A DNA stretch of 64,000 bases from Collinsella sp. (lineage in GTDB: Bacteria > Actinomycetota > Coriobacteriia > Coriobacteriales > Coriobacteriaceae): assembly GCA_019414345.1 (NCBI GenBank), contig DXMF01000048.1, positions 60,009-124,008 of the forward strand, in the 5' to 3' direction. The notes beneath the pieces were generated by a model. It worked only from the letters and a program-made list of their open reading frames with translations, ran no database searches and had not been told where the DNA came from. The position numbers and the translations under genes were made by a program. Below are positions 39,439-48,566 of this stretch, piece after piece; within the stretch, counting starts at the first letter, position 1, and each line of letters starts with the position of its first letter.

Positions 39439-40065
39439 GTGTTTGCCGTTGGCGGAGGCGGAGCCGTTGACGTGGTCGCGGGCATAGATCACGCCGTGCA
39501 CGATGGCGAGGCCCGCAGCGTCGGCGGCGCGGGCGCAGGTGTCCTGGAAGTCCTCGGCCTCGCGGGCGCGCAGCTGCTTGAGCACGTGGTCTGCCACGGC
39601 CATCTTGCCGGGAGGGTTGCCGATGCCGGTGCGGATGCGGCTAAAGTCGCGGCTGCCCATCTTGTCGATGATGGAGCGCAGGCCGTTGTGACCGGCGTGG
39701 CCACCGCCCACCTTAACGCGTACGTCGCCGGCGGGAATGTCGAGCTCGTCATGAATCACGAGTAGCTCCTCGGCCTTGATCTTGTACTCGCGGCAGAGCT
39801 TGGAGATGGGGCCACCCGAGGTATTCATATACGACTGCGGCTTGACCAGCACGATCTGGCGCTTGCCTCCCTCTTCCTCGGGATCGTTGATGTTGATGAG
39901 TGCGACCTCGGCGCCGGCCTGGTTTTTCCAGTACGTGACACCGGCCTGACGGGCCAGCTCATCGATCGCCTTAAAGCCGGCGTTGTGGCGGGTCTCGGCA
40001 TATTCCTCACCCGGGTTGCCAAGTCCGGCAACCATGCGAATCTTAAGCGGCTGTGCAGCTGCCAT
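39436..40065 (-). CDS. pth: Peptidyl-tRNA hydrolase
   Basis: Pth releases tRNA from peptidyl-tRNAs that fall off the ribosome. The protein is 209 aa. MVAGLGNPGEEYAETRHNAGF holds the catalytic His. VKPQSYMNTSG, LLVIHDELDIPAGDVRVK and GGGHAGHNGLRSI are conserved family segments with the catalytic Asp and Asn. The ATG at 40065 has six bases to the GAAAGG site; the ATG at 40071 overlaps that site and is less likely. Confidence 0.96.
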   Translation of the reverse strand: MAAAQPLKIRMVAGLGNPGEEYAETRHNAGFKAIDELARQAGVTYWKNQAGAEVALININDPEEEGGKRQIVLVKPQSYMNTSGGPISKLCREYKIKAEELLVIHDELDIPAGDVRVKVGGGHAGHNGLRSIIDKMGSRDFSRIRTGIGNPPGKMAVADHVLKQLRAREAEDFQDTCARAADAAGLAIVHGVIYARDHVNGSASANGKH

Positions 40066-40178
40066 GTTCATCCTTTCGTTGATTTGTCGCCTGCTATGGT
40101 GAGCGACCCTGTTGCCGCTGTCAAATGGAGGGTAATTGAGGGCGTTTGGGGGCGTTTGGACGGACGTCGAAATCCGAG

Positions 40179-40384
40179 GTGGACAGTTAGTTCAGATACG
40201 TATAAGTTCTGAGGACTCGAATTACTCAATTCAATGCCGATACGTTGTTTTGGAGCTTTAGTTAGTCCATATGGCGTTGTTTTGAAGTCTACCCTGCCTT
40301 CAAATAGGGCGAATGGTATAGAGATAGCTGCAAAACAGTCTAATTCAATGCGTCCATTTATACGTATTTGAACTAACTGCCCAG
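40179..40384. mobile_element. 205-bp inverted-repeat element, copy 1
   Basis: The left end GGACAGTTAGTTCAGATACG and the complementary right end (GGGCAGTTAGTTCAAATACG on the other strand) form terminal inverted repeats of about 26 bases with two mismatches. The length equals copy 2 at 41707. There is no coding capacity, so it looks like a miniature element. It lies 33 bases beyond the stop codon of the DUF559-like gene. Confidence 0.7.
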
Positions 40385-40416
40385 CCCTGCTCGACGGCGC
40401 ACGGGTGATTCGCCGT

Positions 40417-41544
40417 TTAGACCGGCGCGAGGCCGGTTCCGGCCCGCAGAGCGTTGAGCCAAGCGGCCTGACGCTTGCGATAGCCCTTGATACGGTACCG
40501 GAATCGGACTCCTGTGAGTCGATGCATCGTTTGGGCGAAGGCTTCGAGTGCAACAAGGTCTTTCATTTGGTCGCGATTGATAACCAGGACGTGGATGCCC
40601 ATGGCCTTGAGGCCATTATTTCGATTGCCATCGTGGATGCGAGCGTTTTGAAGCTCATGCCCAATTCCGTTGTATTCGTTGTCGACTCCGGCTGCCGGGC
40701 AATATAGGTCGCAGATGGCATAGAGGATGCCCGAGGACATGTTGACCGCAAGAGTATCGAAGTCGATTCGATGGTTGAGTAGCAGGCCTCCCATGGGCAG
40801 GCTGCAACATCCGAATCCGCCAAAGCGCATGGGCGCTCCGAGAACGGCAAACATTAGGGATTCGGCTGGGGATGCGGATCCAGCCCGGGCGAGTTTGACC
40901 GCCGTGCGAAACGAGGCGTATGAGCTACTTTTGGCGAACCGTGCGACCGCCTCGAGCTCTTCGATGGTCGTGGCGGTATCGCATTTGTAGTGCGCCTGTT
41001 CATAGCGGGTTTCGTTCTGTTGTTCGGCCGCTGACTGGTTGCCCAGGCAATCAAGATCGCCCGTCGCTTCGTAGCCATCGCCCTTGGGCCAGATGTCGTC
41101 ATGGGCAATGGGGTATGTTGCCCCGGGAGGAAGGGAGTAAGTTCCGACCAGTTCCATGAGAAGCATCAAGGTTTTGGCGACTGATTCATTTTTAGAACAA
41201 AGCATGGCTGTCATGGCAGGAGACGTTGCGTAGATGTCGGCCTCGACGTGCATAATTGCACCTTCAGGAAGCGGAGCGGAGAGAATATGCTGAAGAAGTC
41301 GCTTGTCGGGGCGTCGGTTGCCTTCGTTTGAAACGAGAAGATCGAGCAGCTCGGAATCATCTTCATTCCAGGCGTCGAGTATCGAAAGTGCGCCAAAGTC
41401 TATCGCGTCATTATTGGGAATGCAGCTAGCCAAGGCCTGTGCTTGCTGTTCACTATCAATGGAGCTCCAGGGTAGGGCAGAGTACGCCCGTCGTGCGCGA
41501 CGAATTGCGCGGAGGGCGGAGAAATGTGAAATCACGGTCGTCAT
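40417..41544 (-). CDS. DUF559-like protein, possible endonuclease fold
   Basis: The 375-aa protein has no recognised domain in the first 240 residues. Near the C-terminus, YAICDLYCPAAGVDNEYNGIGHELQNARIHDGNRNNGLKAMGIHVLVINRDQMKD follows the plan of DUF559/Vsr-like PD-(D/E)xK nucleases: D-x-Y/W-P, E-Y/V-D/N-G, H, D-R-x-R-x-x-L-x-x-x-G. The usual catalytic spacing is not fully kept, so activity is doubtful. Similar proteins with varied N-termini occur in Coriobacteria. Two 205-bp inverted-repeat elements flank it, which hints at transfer. The start is uncertain because no strong ribosome site is visible. Confidence 0.6.
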   Translation of the reverse strand: MTTVISHFSALRAIRRARRAYSALPWSSIDSEQQAQALASCIPNNDAIDFGALSILDAWNEDDSELLDLLVSNEGNRRPDKRLLQHILSAPLPEGAIMHVEADIYATSPAMTAMLCSKNESVAKTLMLLMELVGTYSLPPGATYPIAHDDIWPKGDGYEATGDLDCLGNQSAAEQQNETRYEQAHYKCDTATTIEELEAVARFAKSSSYASFRTAVKLARAGSASPAESLMFAVLGAPMRFGGFGCCSLPMGGLLLNHRIDFDTLAVNMSSGILYAICDLYCPAAGVDNEYNGIGHELQNARIHDGNRNNGLKAMGIHVLVINRDQMKDLVALEAFAQTMHRLTGVRFRYRIKGYRKRQAAWLNALRAGTGLAPV

Positions 41545-41706
41545 AGCTATAACGTACTAAGTTGGCGGCAGAATGCGACCGCCATACCGTTCTTTTCGCT
41601 CAGCGGGGTGCTGGGCGCCATGAACGGCCGGGTGTTAGGAAATCGGTGGAATCGGTTGAGGGGATTGCAGGAAATTGAGCTCTGCCGAGAAGGTTGACGA
41701 TGGCTA

Positions 41707-41911
41707 CTGGACAGTTAGTTCAGATACGTATAAGGCGGCGGGCGTTCGAGGTGTTTCTAAGGGCCTTCGAGGGCGATTTGAAGATAATATATGCGGCGGT
41801 TGTACTCGAAAACGATGAGCTTCGGGCGGCATGGCATCCGCCGGGGAGCTCAGAAGGCTCCGAACGGACCTTTGGAGCTTTAAAAAATACGTATCTGAAC
41901 TAACTGTCCAG
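41707..41911. mobile_element. 205-bp inverted-repeat element, copy 2
   Basis: Terminal inverted repeats CTGGACAGTTAGTTCAGATA and its complement bound 205 bases with no gene. The inner sequence is GC-rich and differs from copy 1. It lies about 160 bases before the start codon of the DUF559-like gene. Confidence 0.7.
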
Positions 41912-41933
41912 GGCGGATTGGCGAGGAATAGAA

Positions 41934-41963
41934 AAAGGGTCGGAAGCGAGCTTCCGACCCTTT
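41934..41963 (-). terminator. Terminator of prs
   Basis: AAAGGGTCGGAAGC pairs with GCTTCCGACCCTTT; read on the minus strand it runs into TTTTTC. Confidence 0.88.
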
Positions 41964-41996
41964 AAAAACATCAAAGATGATGCGATACGCGTTGGA

Positions 41997-42983
41997 CTAC
42001 AGCGCGAAGTCGCCGCCGACGAGCGTGGAGACGGGCTCCTCGTGGTAAACGGCGGAGATGGCCTGAGCGAACTCCTCGGCGACCGAGATGGTCTTGATCT
42101 TGCCGCCAACCTCGACGGGGATGGCGTCGGTGACGACGCACTCGACGATGGGGGCATCGTTCAGGCGCTCGATGGCCGGACCGGAGAAGATGCCGTGGGT
42201 GGCGCAGACGTAGATGTCGCCGGCGCCCATAGCCTTGAGCTCCTTGACGTTGGCGCACAGGGTGCCAGCGGTGTCGATCATGTCGTCGTTGATGATGCAG
42301 GTCTTGCCCTTGATGTCACCGATGATGCCCATGACCTCGGCGGCGTTGTGGCGCGGACGGCCCTTGTGGGCGATGGCCAGGTCGCAGCCGAGCATGTCGG
42401 ACAGCTTCTTGGCGGCCTTGGCGCGACCCACGTCGGGGGAGACGACAACCAGGTTGTCGGTGTCGAAGTGCATGTCGTTGTAGTACTGGCCAAACAGCGG
42501 CAGTGCGGACAGGTGGTTAACCGGGATATCGAAGAAGCCCTGGATCTGGCCCTGGTGCAGGTCGAGGGTGATGATGCGGTTGACGCCGGCACGCTCGAGC
42601 AGGTTGGCGACGAGGCGGGCGGTGATGGGCTCGCGCGGGCCGGCCTTGCGGTCCTGGCGGGCATAGCCGTAGTGGGTGATAACGGCGGTGATGGAGCGGG
42701 CGGATGCGCGCTTGGCAGCGTCGGTGGCGATGAGCAGCTCCATGAGCATGTCGTTGACGTTGCCGCCGGCCACGGACTGAATCAGGAAGACGTCGGCGCC
42801 GCGGACGGTCTCGTCGTAGCGGGCGTAAATCTCACCATTGGCGAACTGCTTTAGCGTAAGGCCCGAAAGCTCGACCCCAAGGTACTCAGCAATCTTCTGA
42901 GCGAGGGGACGGTTGGAGGAACCGGAATACACGCGGATGGACTTGCGCATATTCTCCGACTTCTCGGGATCATTAATCGGCAT
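41997..42983 (-). CDS. prs: Ribose-phosphate pyrophosphokinase
   Basis: Prs makes PRPP from ribose 5-phosphate and ATP, the substrate for PurF and for pyrimidine, His and Trp synthesis. The protein is 328 aa. Near the start, GSSNRPLAQKIAEYLGV is followed by QFANGEIYARYDETVRGADVFLIQS. YGYARQDRK, DLHQGQIQGFFDIPVNHLSA and the PRPP loop NDDMIDTAGTLC match the class I enzymes. AAAGGAGAAGGG precedes the start. It follows glmU in the same direction, as in Bacillus, with a terminator between. Confidence 0.97.
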   Translation of the reverse strand: MPINDPEKSENMRKSIRVYSGSSNRPLAQKIAEYLGVELSGLTLKQFANGEIYARYDETVRGADVFLIQSVAGGNVNDMLMELLIATDAAKRASARSITAVITHYGYARQDRKAGPREPITARLVANLLERAGVNRIITLDLHQGQIQGFFDIPVNHLSALPLFGQYYNDMHFDTDNLVVVSPDVGRAKAAKKLSDMLGCDLAIAHKGRPRHNAAEVMGIIGDIKGKTCIINDDMIDTAGTLCANVKELKAMGAGDIYVCATHGIFSGPAIERLNDAPIVECVVTDAIPVEVGGKIKTISVAEEFAQAISAVYHEEPVSTLVGGDFAL

Positions 42984-43126
42984 TACCCTTCTCCTTTATA
43001 CATCGAATGCCATATAGATGCCTTGTTGCATTGTAACCGCGCGGCGGGGTTTATCGGGTCCTGATAACGTCTTTACCGCCAACGGACACGAACCGACCAC
43101 TCATCCGGTTGCGCAGGTCACGATAG

Positions 43127-43160
43127 AAAAAGGAGCCGCCCCCATGGAGCAGCTCCTTTT
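43127..43160 (-). terminator. Terminator between glmU and prs
   Basis: AAAAGGAGC and GCTCCTTTT pair around a 16-base loop. Read on the minus strand it ends with CCTTTTTC, so it is a partial or full stop for glmU transcripts. Confidence 0.7.
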
Positions 43161-43175
43161 GTGCTTGGTAAAACG

Positions 43176-44588
43176 TTATACCTCGTCGTCCTCGTGCAGA
43201 CGGCGGCGATAATCGGCGGCCCAGCCCTCAATATTTACCTGACGGGCGCGGCCCAGGCCGAGTGCGTCAGCCGGGACCGGATCGGTGATGACGGAGCCGG
43301 CGGCCACGAGCGCGCCGTCGCCGATCTGGGCGGGCGCGACCATCATGGTGTCGGAGCCAATGAAGGCGTCCTTGCCGATGACGGTCTTGTGCTTGTGGAC
43401 GCCGTCGTAGTTGCAGGTGATGGAGCCCGCGCCCACGTTGACGCCGGGGCCCATGGTGGTGTCGCCGATGTAGGACAGGTGCGGCACCTTGGAACCCTCG
43501 CCGATCGTGGACTTCTTGATCTCCACGTGCGTGCCGGCCTTGGATCCGTCGAGCATGTGGGTGCCCGGGCGCAGGTAGGCGCGCGGGCCGCAGTCGACGC
43601 CATTCTCGATGACGGCCTCGATGGCGATGGTCTCATCGATGGTGCAGCCGCTGCCGACGGTGGTGTCGGTGAGGCGGCTGTTGGGGCCGAGCTGGCACTC
43701 CTCGCCCACGGTGACGTGGCCGATCAGGTGCGTCTGCGGCCACACGACGGTGTCGCGGCCGATGGTGGCGTCGGGGCCGATCCAAGCCTGCGCGGGGTCG
43801 ATGAACGTGACGCCCTCGGCCATCCAGTGCTCGTTGATGCGGTCGCGCGCGATGGCGGTAAGCTGCGCGAGCTGGATGCGGCTGTTGACGCCCAGGCCGT
43901 CGCGGTAGTCGTCGCAGTGGAAGATGGAGACTGCCTGGCCGTGACCCTTGAGGATTTCGAGCATGTCGGGCAGGTAGTACTCGGACTGCGCGTTGTCGTT
44001 GCCGATCTCGTTAATGTGGGCGGCGAGCTGCGCGCCGTCGAAGGCGTAGCAGCCGGCGTTGCACTCGAGTAGCTCGGCGGCCTGCTCGGGCGTGCAGTCC
44101 TTCTGCTCGATGATGCGCTCGATCTGACCATCGGCGCCCAGCTTGATGCGGCCGTAGCCAAAAGGATCGGGCGGGGTCATGGTCATGACGGTGCAGGCGA
44201 GCTCGCCGGTGGCGACGGTCTGTGCGAACTTGGCGACGGTGTCGGCGGTGATGAGCGGCAGGTCGCCGTTGAGCACGACGACGGGGCCTTGCGTGATGCC
44301 GCAGGCCTCGAGCGCGACCTTTACGGCGTGGCCGGTGCCCAGGCGCTCGGTCTGCTCGACGCACTCGACTTTGGTGGCGCTGTTGGCGTAGGCGCCGTCG
44401 ATGAGGGCGCGCATCTCGTCGGCGTGGCTGCCGATGACGACCACGACGCGGCTGCAGCCGGCCTTGATGGTGGCGTCGACGATCCACTGGACCATGGGCT
44501 TACCCAGGATCTTGTGCGAAACCTTGCAGTGGTTCGACTTCATGCGGGTGCCCTCGCCGGCAGCGAGGATAATTGCGGTTGCGTCCAT
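43176..44588 (-). CDS. glmU: Bifunctional UDP-N-acetylglucosamine pyrophosphorylase / acetyltransferase
   Basis: GlmU acetylates glucosamine 1-phosphate and couples it to UTP to make UDP-GlcNAc for peptidoglycan. At 470 aa it has an uridylyltransferase domain beginning with TAIILAAGEGTRMKS. The left-handed beta-helix acetyltransferase domain (about 250-455) has hexapeptide repeats and the active-site region RPGTHMLDGSKAGTHVEIKKSTIG. The ATG lies 5 bases after AGGAG on the minus strand; an open frame upstream of it lacks similarity. Confidence 0.96.
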   Translation of the reverse strand: MDATAIILAAGEGTRMKSNHCKVSHKILGKPMVQWIVDATIKAGCSRVVVVIGSHADEMRALIDGAYANSATKVECVEQTERLGTGHAVKVALEACGITQGPVVVLNGDLPLITADTVAKFAQTVATGELACTVMTMTPPDPFGYGRIKLGADGQIERIIEQKDCTPEQAAELLECNAGCYAFDGAQLAAHINEIGNDNAQSEYYLPDMLEILKGHGQAVSIFHCDDYRDGLGVNSRIQLAQLTAIARDRINEHWMAEGVTFIDPAQAWIGPDATIGRDTVVWPQTHLIGHVTVGEECQLGPNSRLTDTTVGSGCTIDETIAIEAVIENGVDCGPRAYLRPGTHMLDGSKAGTHVEIKKSTIGEGSKVPHLSYIGDTTMGPGVNVGAGSITCNYDGVHKHKTVIGKDAFIGSDTMMVAPAQIGDGALVAAGSVITDPVPADALGLGRARQVNIEGWAADYRRRLHEDDEV

Positions 44589-44782
44589 GTGATCTCCTGT
44601 TACGTTATAGAGACGTGTGTTTGGAAACGATACACGGCGCAATATGATACCGCAGGCATATGACGAGCGCGTAACGTTTGGGCCGCGGCGGCTGGGTTTG
44701 TGGTTCCGGCGCGGCGGTTGCGCTGCTTGTGCGGTGTTTGCGGCGCTGCGGCATTGGTATTTGGGTGAGAGGGCGGGTGCCC

Positions 44783-45670
44783 GTGGACAATATGCGAGAG
44801 AGGTCGGCCATCGAGCCCGTCGCGGCATTCTCGATGTCGCACCCGGCGGTGCCTGCGCTCTACATGGCGCTAACGCTGGGACTCACCATGTTCTCGATGC
44901 AACCGGTGCTGATCGCGCTGTCGCTCGCAGGCGGGCTGGCATACGGCTTTGCGACCCGCGGGGCTGCTCGCACACTGAACGCGCTTCGCTGGCAGCTGCC
45001 GGTGATTTTGATCATTGCGCTGGTCAACCCGCTGTTTAGCGCCTCGGGCTCGACGGAGTTGTTCCGCATCGGCATGCGCGCAGTGTATTTGGAGAGCATG
45101 GTATACGGCCTGTGTATGGGCGGGCTGTTTGTGGCGAGCGTGCTGTGGTTTGAGGCTGCGGCGTCGATGCTCGAATACGACAAGGTGCTCGCGTTGCTGG
45201 GCAACGCCGCGCCGGTGCTCGCGCTCATGATCTCGATGTGCATGCGGCTTATCCCGCAGTTTTTGCGCCGCGGCCGCACGGTGCTGGCGGTGCAGGACGC
45301 GATCGATGTGCCGGGCCGCGCGCCGGCCGACCCCGTGCGTTCGCGTTTGCGGGCATCGAGTGTGTTGATGGGCTGGGGCATGGAAGATTCGCTGGAGCGC
45401 GCGGACGCCATGCGCTCCCGTGGGTGGGGCGCCGCGACGCGTCGAACGACGTATGCGCGGTATCGACTGGGGCGCAGCGACGTTGCCGCGCTGGTTGGGC
45501 TTGCGTTGTTTGGCGTGGCCACGGCGGCAGTGGCGTGGACCGCGACGACGCAGTATTCGTTTTATCCGCAGCTCTCGGTGCCGGCGCCGTGGCCGGGCTA
45601 TGTCGTGTACGCTGCCTGGATGGTGCTGCCTTGCGCGTTGCATGCGATTGATGAGAAGAGGTTTGGTTGA
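44783..45670 (+). CDS. ecfT: ECF transporter transmembrane (T) component
   Basis: A 295-aa EcfT-type protein that couples the ATPases to an S component. Membrane helices occupy roughly 15-60, 65-130 and 220-290. The C-terminal coupling helices carry the two Ala-Arg-Gly-type motifs in variant form (LRRGRTVLAVQDA and DAMRSRGWG). GTG 44783 lies 9 bases after GAGAGGG; ATG 44792 is an alternative. The stop codon shares a base with the start of the ATPase gene. Confidence 0.85.
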   Translation: MDNMRERSAIEPVAAFSMSHPAVPALYMALTLGLTMFSMQPVLIALSLAGGLAYGFATRGAARTLNALRWQLPVILIIALVNPLFSASGSTELFRIGMRAVYLESMVYGLCMGGLFVASVLWFEAAASMLEYDKVLALLGNAAPVLALMISMCMRLIPQFLRRGRTVLAVQDAIDVPGRAPADPVRSRLRASSVLMGWGMEDSLERADAMRSRGWGAATRRTTYARYRLGRSDVAALVGLALFGVATAAVAWTATTQYSFYPQLSVPAPWPGYVVYAAWMVLPCALHAIDEKRFG

Positions 45671-47313
45671 TGGCTCGGTTTGATAGGAGCTCGGCGGCGG
45701 GTGTGGCATATGGCTCGGCCACGCCGGCGATTGAGGTGCGAGGCCTTAGTTTTGCCTATCCCGGGGCCGAGGCGCCGGTGCTCGAGGGACTTGATTGGCG
45801 TGTTTCCCAAGGTGCGTTTGCGCTGCTTGTTGGCGGTACCGGGTCGGGCAAATCGACGCTGCTGTCGCTGCTCAAGCCCGAGATCGCTCCGGCGGGCGAG
45901 CGCACTGGTGATGCGCGCGTGCTGGGCGAGAACGTTGCCGACATGGACGTGCGGGCATCGGCGGAGCGCGTGAGCTATGTGTTCCAGGATCCCGAGAACC
46001 AGATCGTGTGCGAAACCGTGTGGCACGAGATGGCGTTTGGCCTGGAAAACTTGGGGCTAGCACGTGATGAGATGCGCCGTCGCGTAGCTGAGACCAGCTA
46101 TTTCTTTGGTCTGGAGGACTGGCTTCATCGCGATACCGATACGCTTTCGGGCGGCCGCAAGCAGCTGCTGTCGCTTGCCGCCGTCCTGGCGCTGTGTCCG
46201 CGTGTGCTGCTACTCGACGAGCCCACGTCTCAGCTCGATCCCGTTGCCGAGAAGAATTTTCTGCACGCGCTGTTTCGTGTGAATCGCGAGCTGGGCTGCA
46301 CGGTTGTTGTGGCTACGCATCAACCGCGCCCAATGCTCGAGTATGCGACGTGTGCGTACCGGATTGAGGACGGTCGCGTGCGCGAGGTGGCGGATATGGC
46401 TTCTTTGGGGCGTCGAGAATCGCTGTTTTCCGACGACATGTTGGGGTGGGGTGCCGTCCGATGTGCAAAAAACGGAGTATTCAGCAGGCGTGAGGACAAT
46501 TTGGGCTCTCTGGAGCCGCCCGGGGACGTATCGAGCGCGAAAAAAAGTTCGGAATTGGACAAATCGTCCGAATTTGTGGCGCAAACGTCGCTCGAGAACG
46601 GCTCGGAAGCCTTCCCGCGCACGGATGGGAGCAGAATACTCCAAAAAATGCACGGCGGGTCGGCTACCACCCTGGCAGGGAGCTGGTTTCGCTACGATCG
46701 CGCGGGCGGTTGGGTTCTGCGCGGGCTCGACGTGGCGTTTTCGGCCGGTGCGGTGCATGCGATCGTGGGCGGCAACGGATGCGGTAAGTCGACGATGCTC
46801 TCGGTGCTGGCGAAGACCGCCAAGCTGCAGCGCGGTCGCATGGTGCGCGGAGCGGCCTCGGCGGCGCTGCTGCCTCAGAACCCCAAAGCATTGCTGGTTG
46901 CCGAGACGGTTCGCGATGAGCTGATGGAATGGGCCTCGACCTGCGGATATGACGAGAACTTGGCGCGGGAGCGTGCGGCGAGCTTGGGGCTGTCGGGTCT
47001 GGATGGGCGCCATCCGTACGATCTTTCGGGCGGACAGCGTCAGCTGCTTGCGTTGGCAAAGCTGCTGTTGATCGGCCCCGAACTGCTATTGCTCGATGAG
47101 CCCACCAAGGGTTTGGACCTGGCCAGCCGCCGCATCATCGCCCGCGCCCTGCGCGACCATGCGCAGGCTGGCGGCACCGTCGTCATGGCGACGCACGACC
47201 TGGACTTTGCCGAGCAGGTTGCCGATGACATTTCCATGATGTTTGATGGCGAGATCGCCTGCATGGAGCCGCCGACCGACTTCTTTGCCGACAACGTGTT
47301 TTATAGGGCGTGA
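45670..47313 (+). CDS. ECF transporter fused ATPase (EcfA-EcfA')
   Basis: The 547-aa protein joins two ABC ATPases that are separate genes in many bacteria. The first (about 15-245) has GGTGSGKST, LSGGRKQ and VLLLDEPTSQLD. The second (about 335-540) has GGNGCGKST, LSGGQRQ and LLLLDEPTKGLD. The linker of about 80 residues is charged and low in complexity, and its coding sequence (46462-46654) is itself a long palindromic element. The start overlaps ecfT by one base. Confidence 0.92.
   Translation: MARFDRSSAAGVAYGSATPAIEVRGLSFAYPGAEAPVLEGLDWRVSQGAFALLVGGTGSGKSTLLSLLKPEIAPAGERTGDARVLGENVADMDVRASAERVSYVFQDPENQIVCETVWHEMAFGLENLGLARDEMRRRVAETSYFFGLEDWLHRDTDTLSGGRKQLLSLAAVLALCPRVLLLDEPTSQLDPVAEKNFLHALFRVNRELGCTVVVATHQPRPMLEYATCAYRIEDGRVREVADMASLGRRESLFSDDMLGWGAVRCAKNGVFSRREDNLGSLEPPGDVSSAKKSSELDKSSEFVAQTSLENGSEAFPRTDGSRILQKMHGGSATTLAGSWFRYDRAGGWVLRGLDVAFSAGAVHAIVGGNGCGKSTMLSVLAKTAKLQRGRMVRGAASAALLPQNPKALLVAETVRDELMEWASTCGYDENLARERAASLGLSGLDGRHPYDLSGGQRQLLALAKLLLIGPELLLLDEPTKGLDLASRRIIARALRDHAQAGGTVVMATHDLDFAEQVADDISMMFDGEIACMEPPTDFFADNVFYRA
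46462..46654. repeat. Palindromic element inside the ATPase linker
   Basis: The left arm TGTGCAAAAAACGGAGTATT pairs with the right arm AATACTCCAAAAAATGCACG with few mismatches, and AATTGGAC-N5-GTCCGAATT lies between them. Such dyads are otherwise found only between genes in this window. Here it is open in frame and supplies most of the linker between the two ATPase domains. Confidence 0.65.
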
Positions 47314-47317
47314 TGGG

Positions 47318-48031
47318 ATGGCGGATTATCGCATCGTGCGCCTACTCGCAAAACTGGAGATACCGCTGCTGCTGGCGGTGCCAGCCGTGATGGCTGCGGC
47401 GTTGCTGGCGGGCGTTGAACAGGCGGCACTTGCCATGCTTGTCGTGGTGGCGCTGGTGCTCGCGCTGTTCTTTGCGGGCTACGAGGCGTCGCGCCCGGGC
47501 TTACGCCAGATTATGCCAACGCTGGTTCTGGCGGCGTTGGCTGCGGCGGGGCGCATTCTGTTTGGCCCCATTCCCGACTTTAAACCGGTGAGTGCCATCG
47601 CCATTATTGCGGGGGCGACGCTTGGTCGCCGCAATGGTTTTATGGTTGGCGCGTTGGCGGCGCTGACCAGCAATTTCTTTTTTGGACAGGGCATGTGGAC
47701 GCCGTGGCAGATGTATGCCTGGGGCCTGGTTGGCTATGTTGGCGGCGCGCTGGCGCATGCGGGTGCGTTCGACCGCGCCGACGGCACCGTGCGTATGCCG
47801 GCGCTGCTGACCTACGGCTTTGCTTCGGGTTTGCTGTACGGCGTTGTGATCAACGCCTACGACAATATCGGTTTTGTTCAACCGCTCACGTGGGCGGGTG
47901 CCATGGCGCGTCTTGCCACCGCCGTACCGTTCGATATCACGCACGGCCTTGCGACCTGCGTGTTTTTGGTCGCCCTGTACAAGCCTTGGTGTCGCCGCAT
48001 CAACCGAGTCGTCGTGAAGTACGGACTGTAG
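47318..48031 (+). CDS. ECF transporter substrate-binding (S) component
   Basis: A 237-aa membrane protein with about six helices, of the ECF S-component fold. The segment GRILFGPIPDFKPVSAIAIIAGATLGRRNGFMVGALAALTSNFFFGQG resembles the substrate-binding region of that family, and WTPWQMYAWGLVGYVGG follows. It should bind a vitamin or metal-chelate and is served by the two genes before it. The substrate cannot be told and no riboswitch is seen. The gene starts 4 bases after the ATPase gene. Confidence 0.85.
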   Translation: MADYRIVRLLAKLEIPLLLAVPAVMAAALLAGVEQAALAMLVVVALVLALFFAGYEASRPGLRQIMPTLVLAALAAAGRILFGPIPDFKPVSAIAIIAGATLGRRNGFMVGALAALTSNFFFGQGMWTPWQMYAWGLVGYVGGALAHAGAFDRADGTVRMPALLTYGFASGLLYGVVINAYDNIGFVQPLTWAGAMARLATAVPFDITHGLATCVFLVALYKPWCRRINRVVVKYGL

Positions 48032-48070
48032 GGCTGGTTGCGCCGGGGCGGGAATCAATACTGCCGAAGT

Positions 48071-48238
48071 GCCATTTTAAAACTATGCCGGTTTACGGGG
48101 CCAGATTGGCACAAGCAGACCATGCCGGCTATTTTTGAAATAGAGCAAGCCGTTTACCTGCGGTTTTATTATTTCTGAATTGCGTATGGTTGGGGGTTCG
48201 CGATTTAGCCCCGTAAACTGGCATAGTTTTGGAATGGC
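48071..48238. repeat. ACTATGCCGG inverted-repeat element, copy 1
   Basis: Ends GCCATT-N4-AAACTATGCCGG and its complement are about 31 bases long and bound 168 bases with no gene. The helix part reads GTTTACGGGGC/GCCCCGTAAAC here and GATTACGGGGC/GCCCCGTAATC in the copy at 63235, so pairing is kept while sequence changes. Confidence 0.75.
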
Positions 48239-48263
48239 CGGCTGATATGACGGGCGTCGTGAC

Positions 48264-48566
48264 CCTCAAGAGCCAAATTGATCCGTTTTCTTCCGTCTCC
48301 AGACGTCCCCGGGGAATCAGCTGAACTCGCCCGCCACGAAATCAGCCTATCTACTACGTTTGACCCGACACCCCCAAACACAACCGCGTTTTATGAAAAA
48401 CCGCAGGCTTTCTACCTGCGGTTTTCTTTTTGCGTTGTTCGCTGTGGTTGAGGGTGGTGGCTTAAACGTAGTAGATGGGCGTGTTTCGTGGCGGATGGGT
48501 CACGTGGATACCACCACGAGGCCCAAAATGATTCGTTTTCCTCCGTCCCCAGGGGATCAGCTGGGG
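48264..48566. repeat. CTACTACGTTT palindromic element around a terminator hairpin
   Basis: Left and right arms each contain CCACGAAA, ATCTACTACGTTT (or its complement) and CCCC-rich parts, and are folded about the hairpin at 48396-48432. Segments close to CGTTTTCCTCCGTCCCC occur at both outer ends as direct repeats. A related half-element lies at 63423. Confidence 0.7.
48396..48432 (+). terminator. Hairpin at the element centre
   Basis: AAAAACCGCAGG and CCTGCGGTTTT pair and are followed by CTTTTT. It can end transcription of the ECF operon. Confidence 0.8.

Noticed and set aside
40417..41544. Active restriction endonuclease or defence gene
   Set aside because: The catalytic residues are only partly matched and no methylase or defence partner lies nearby, so it is reported only as DUF559-like.
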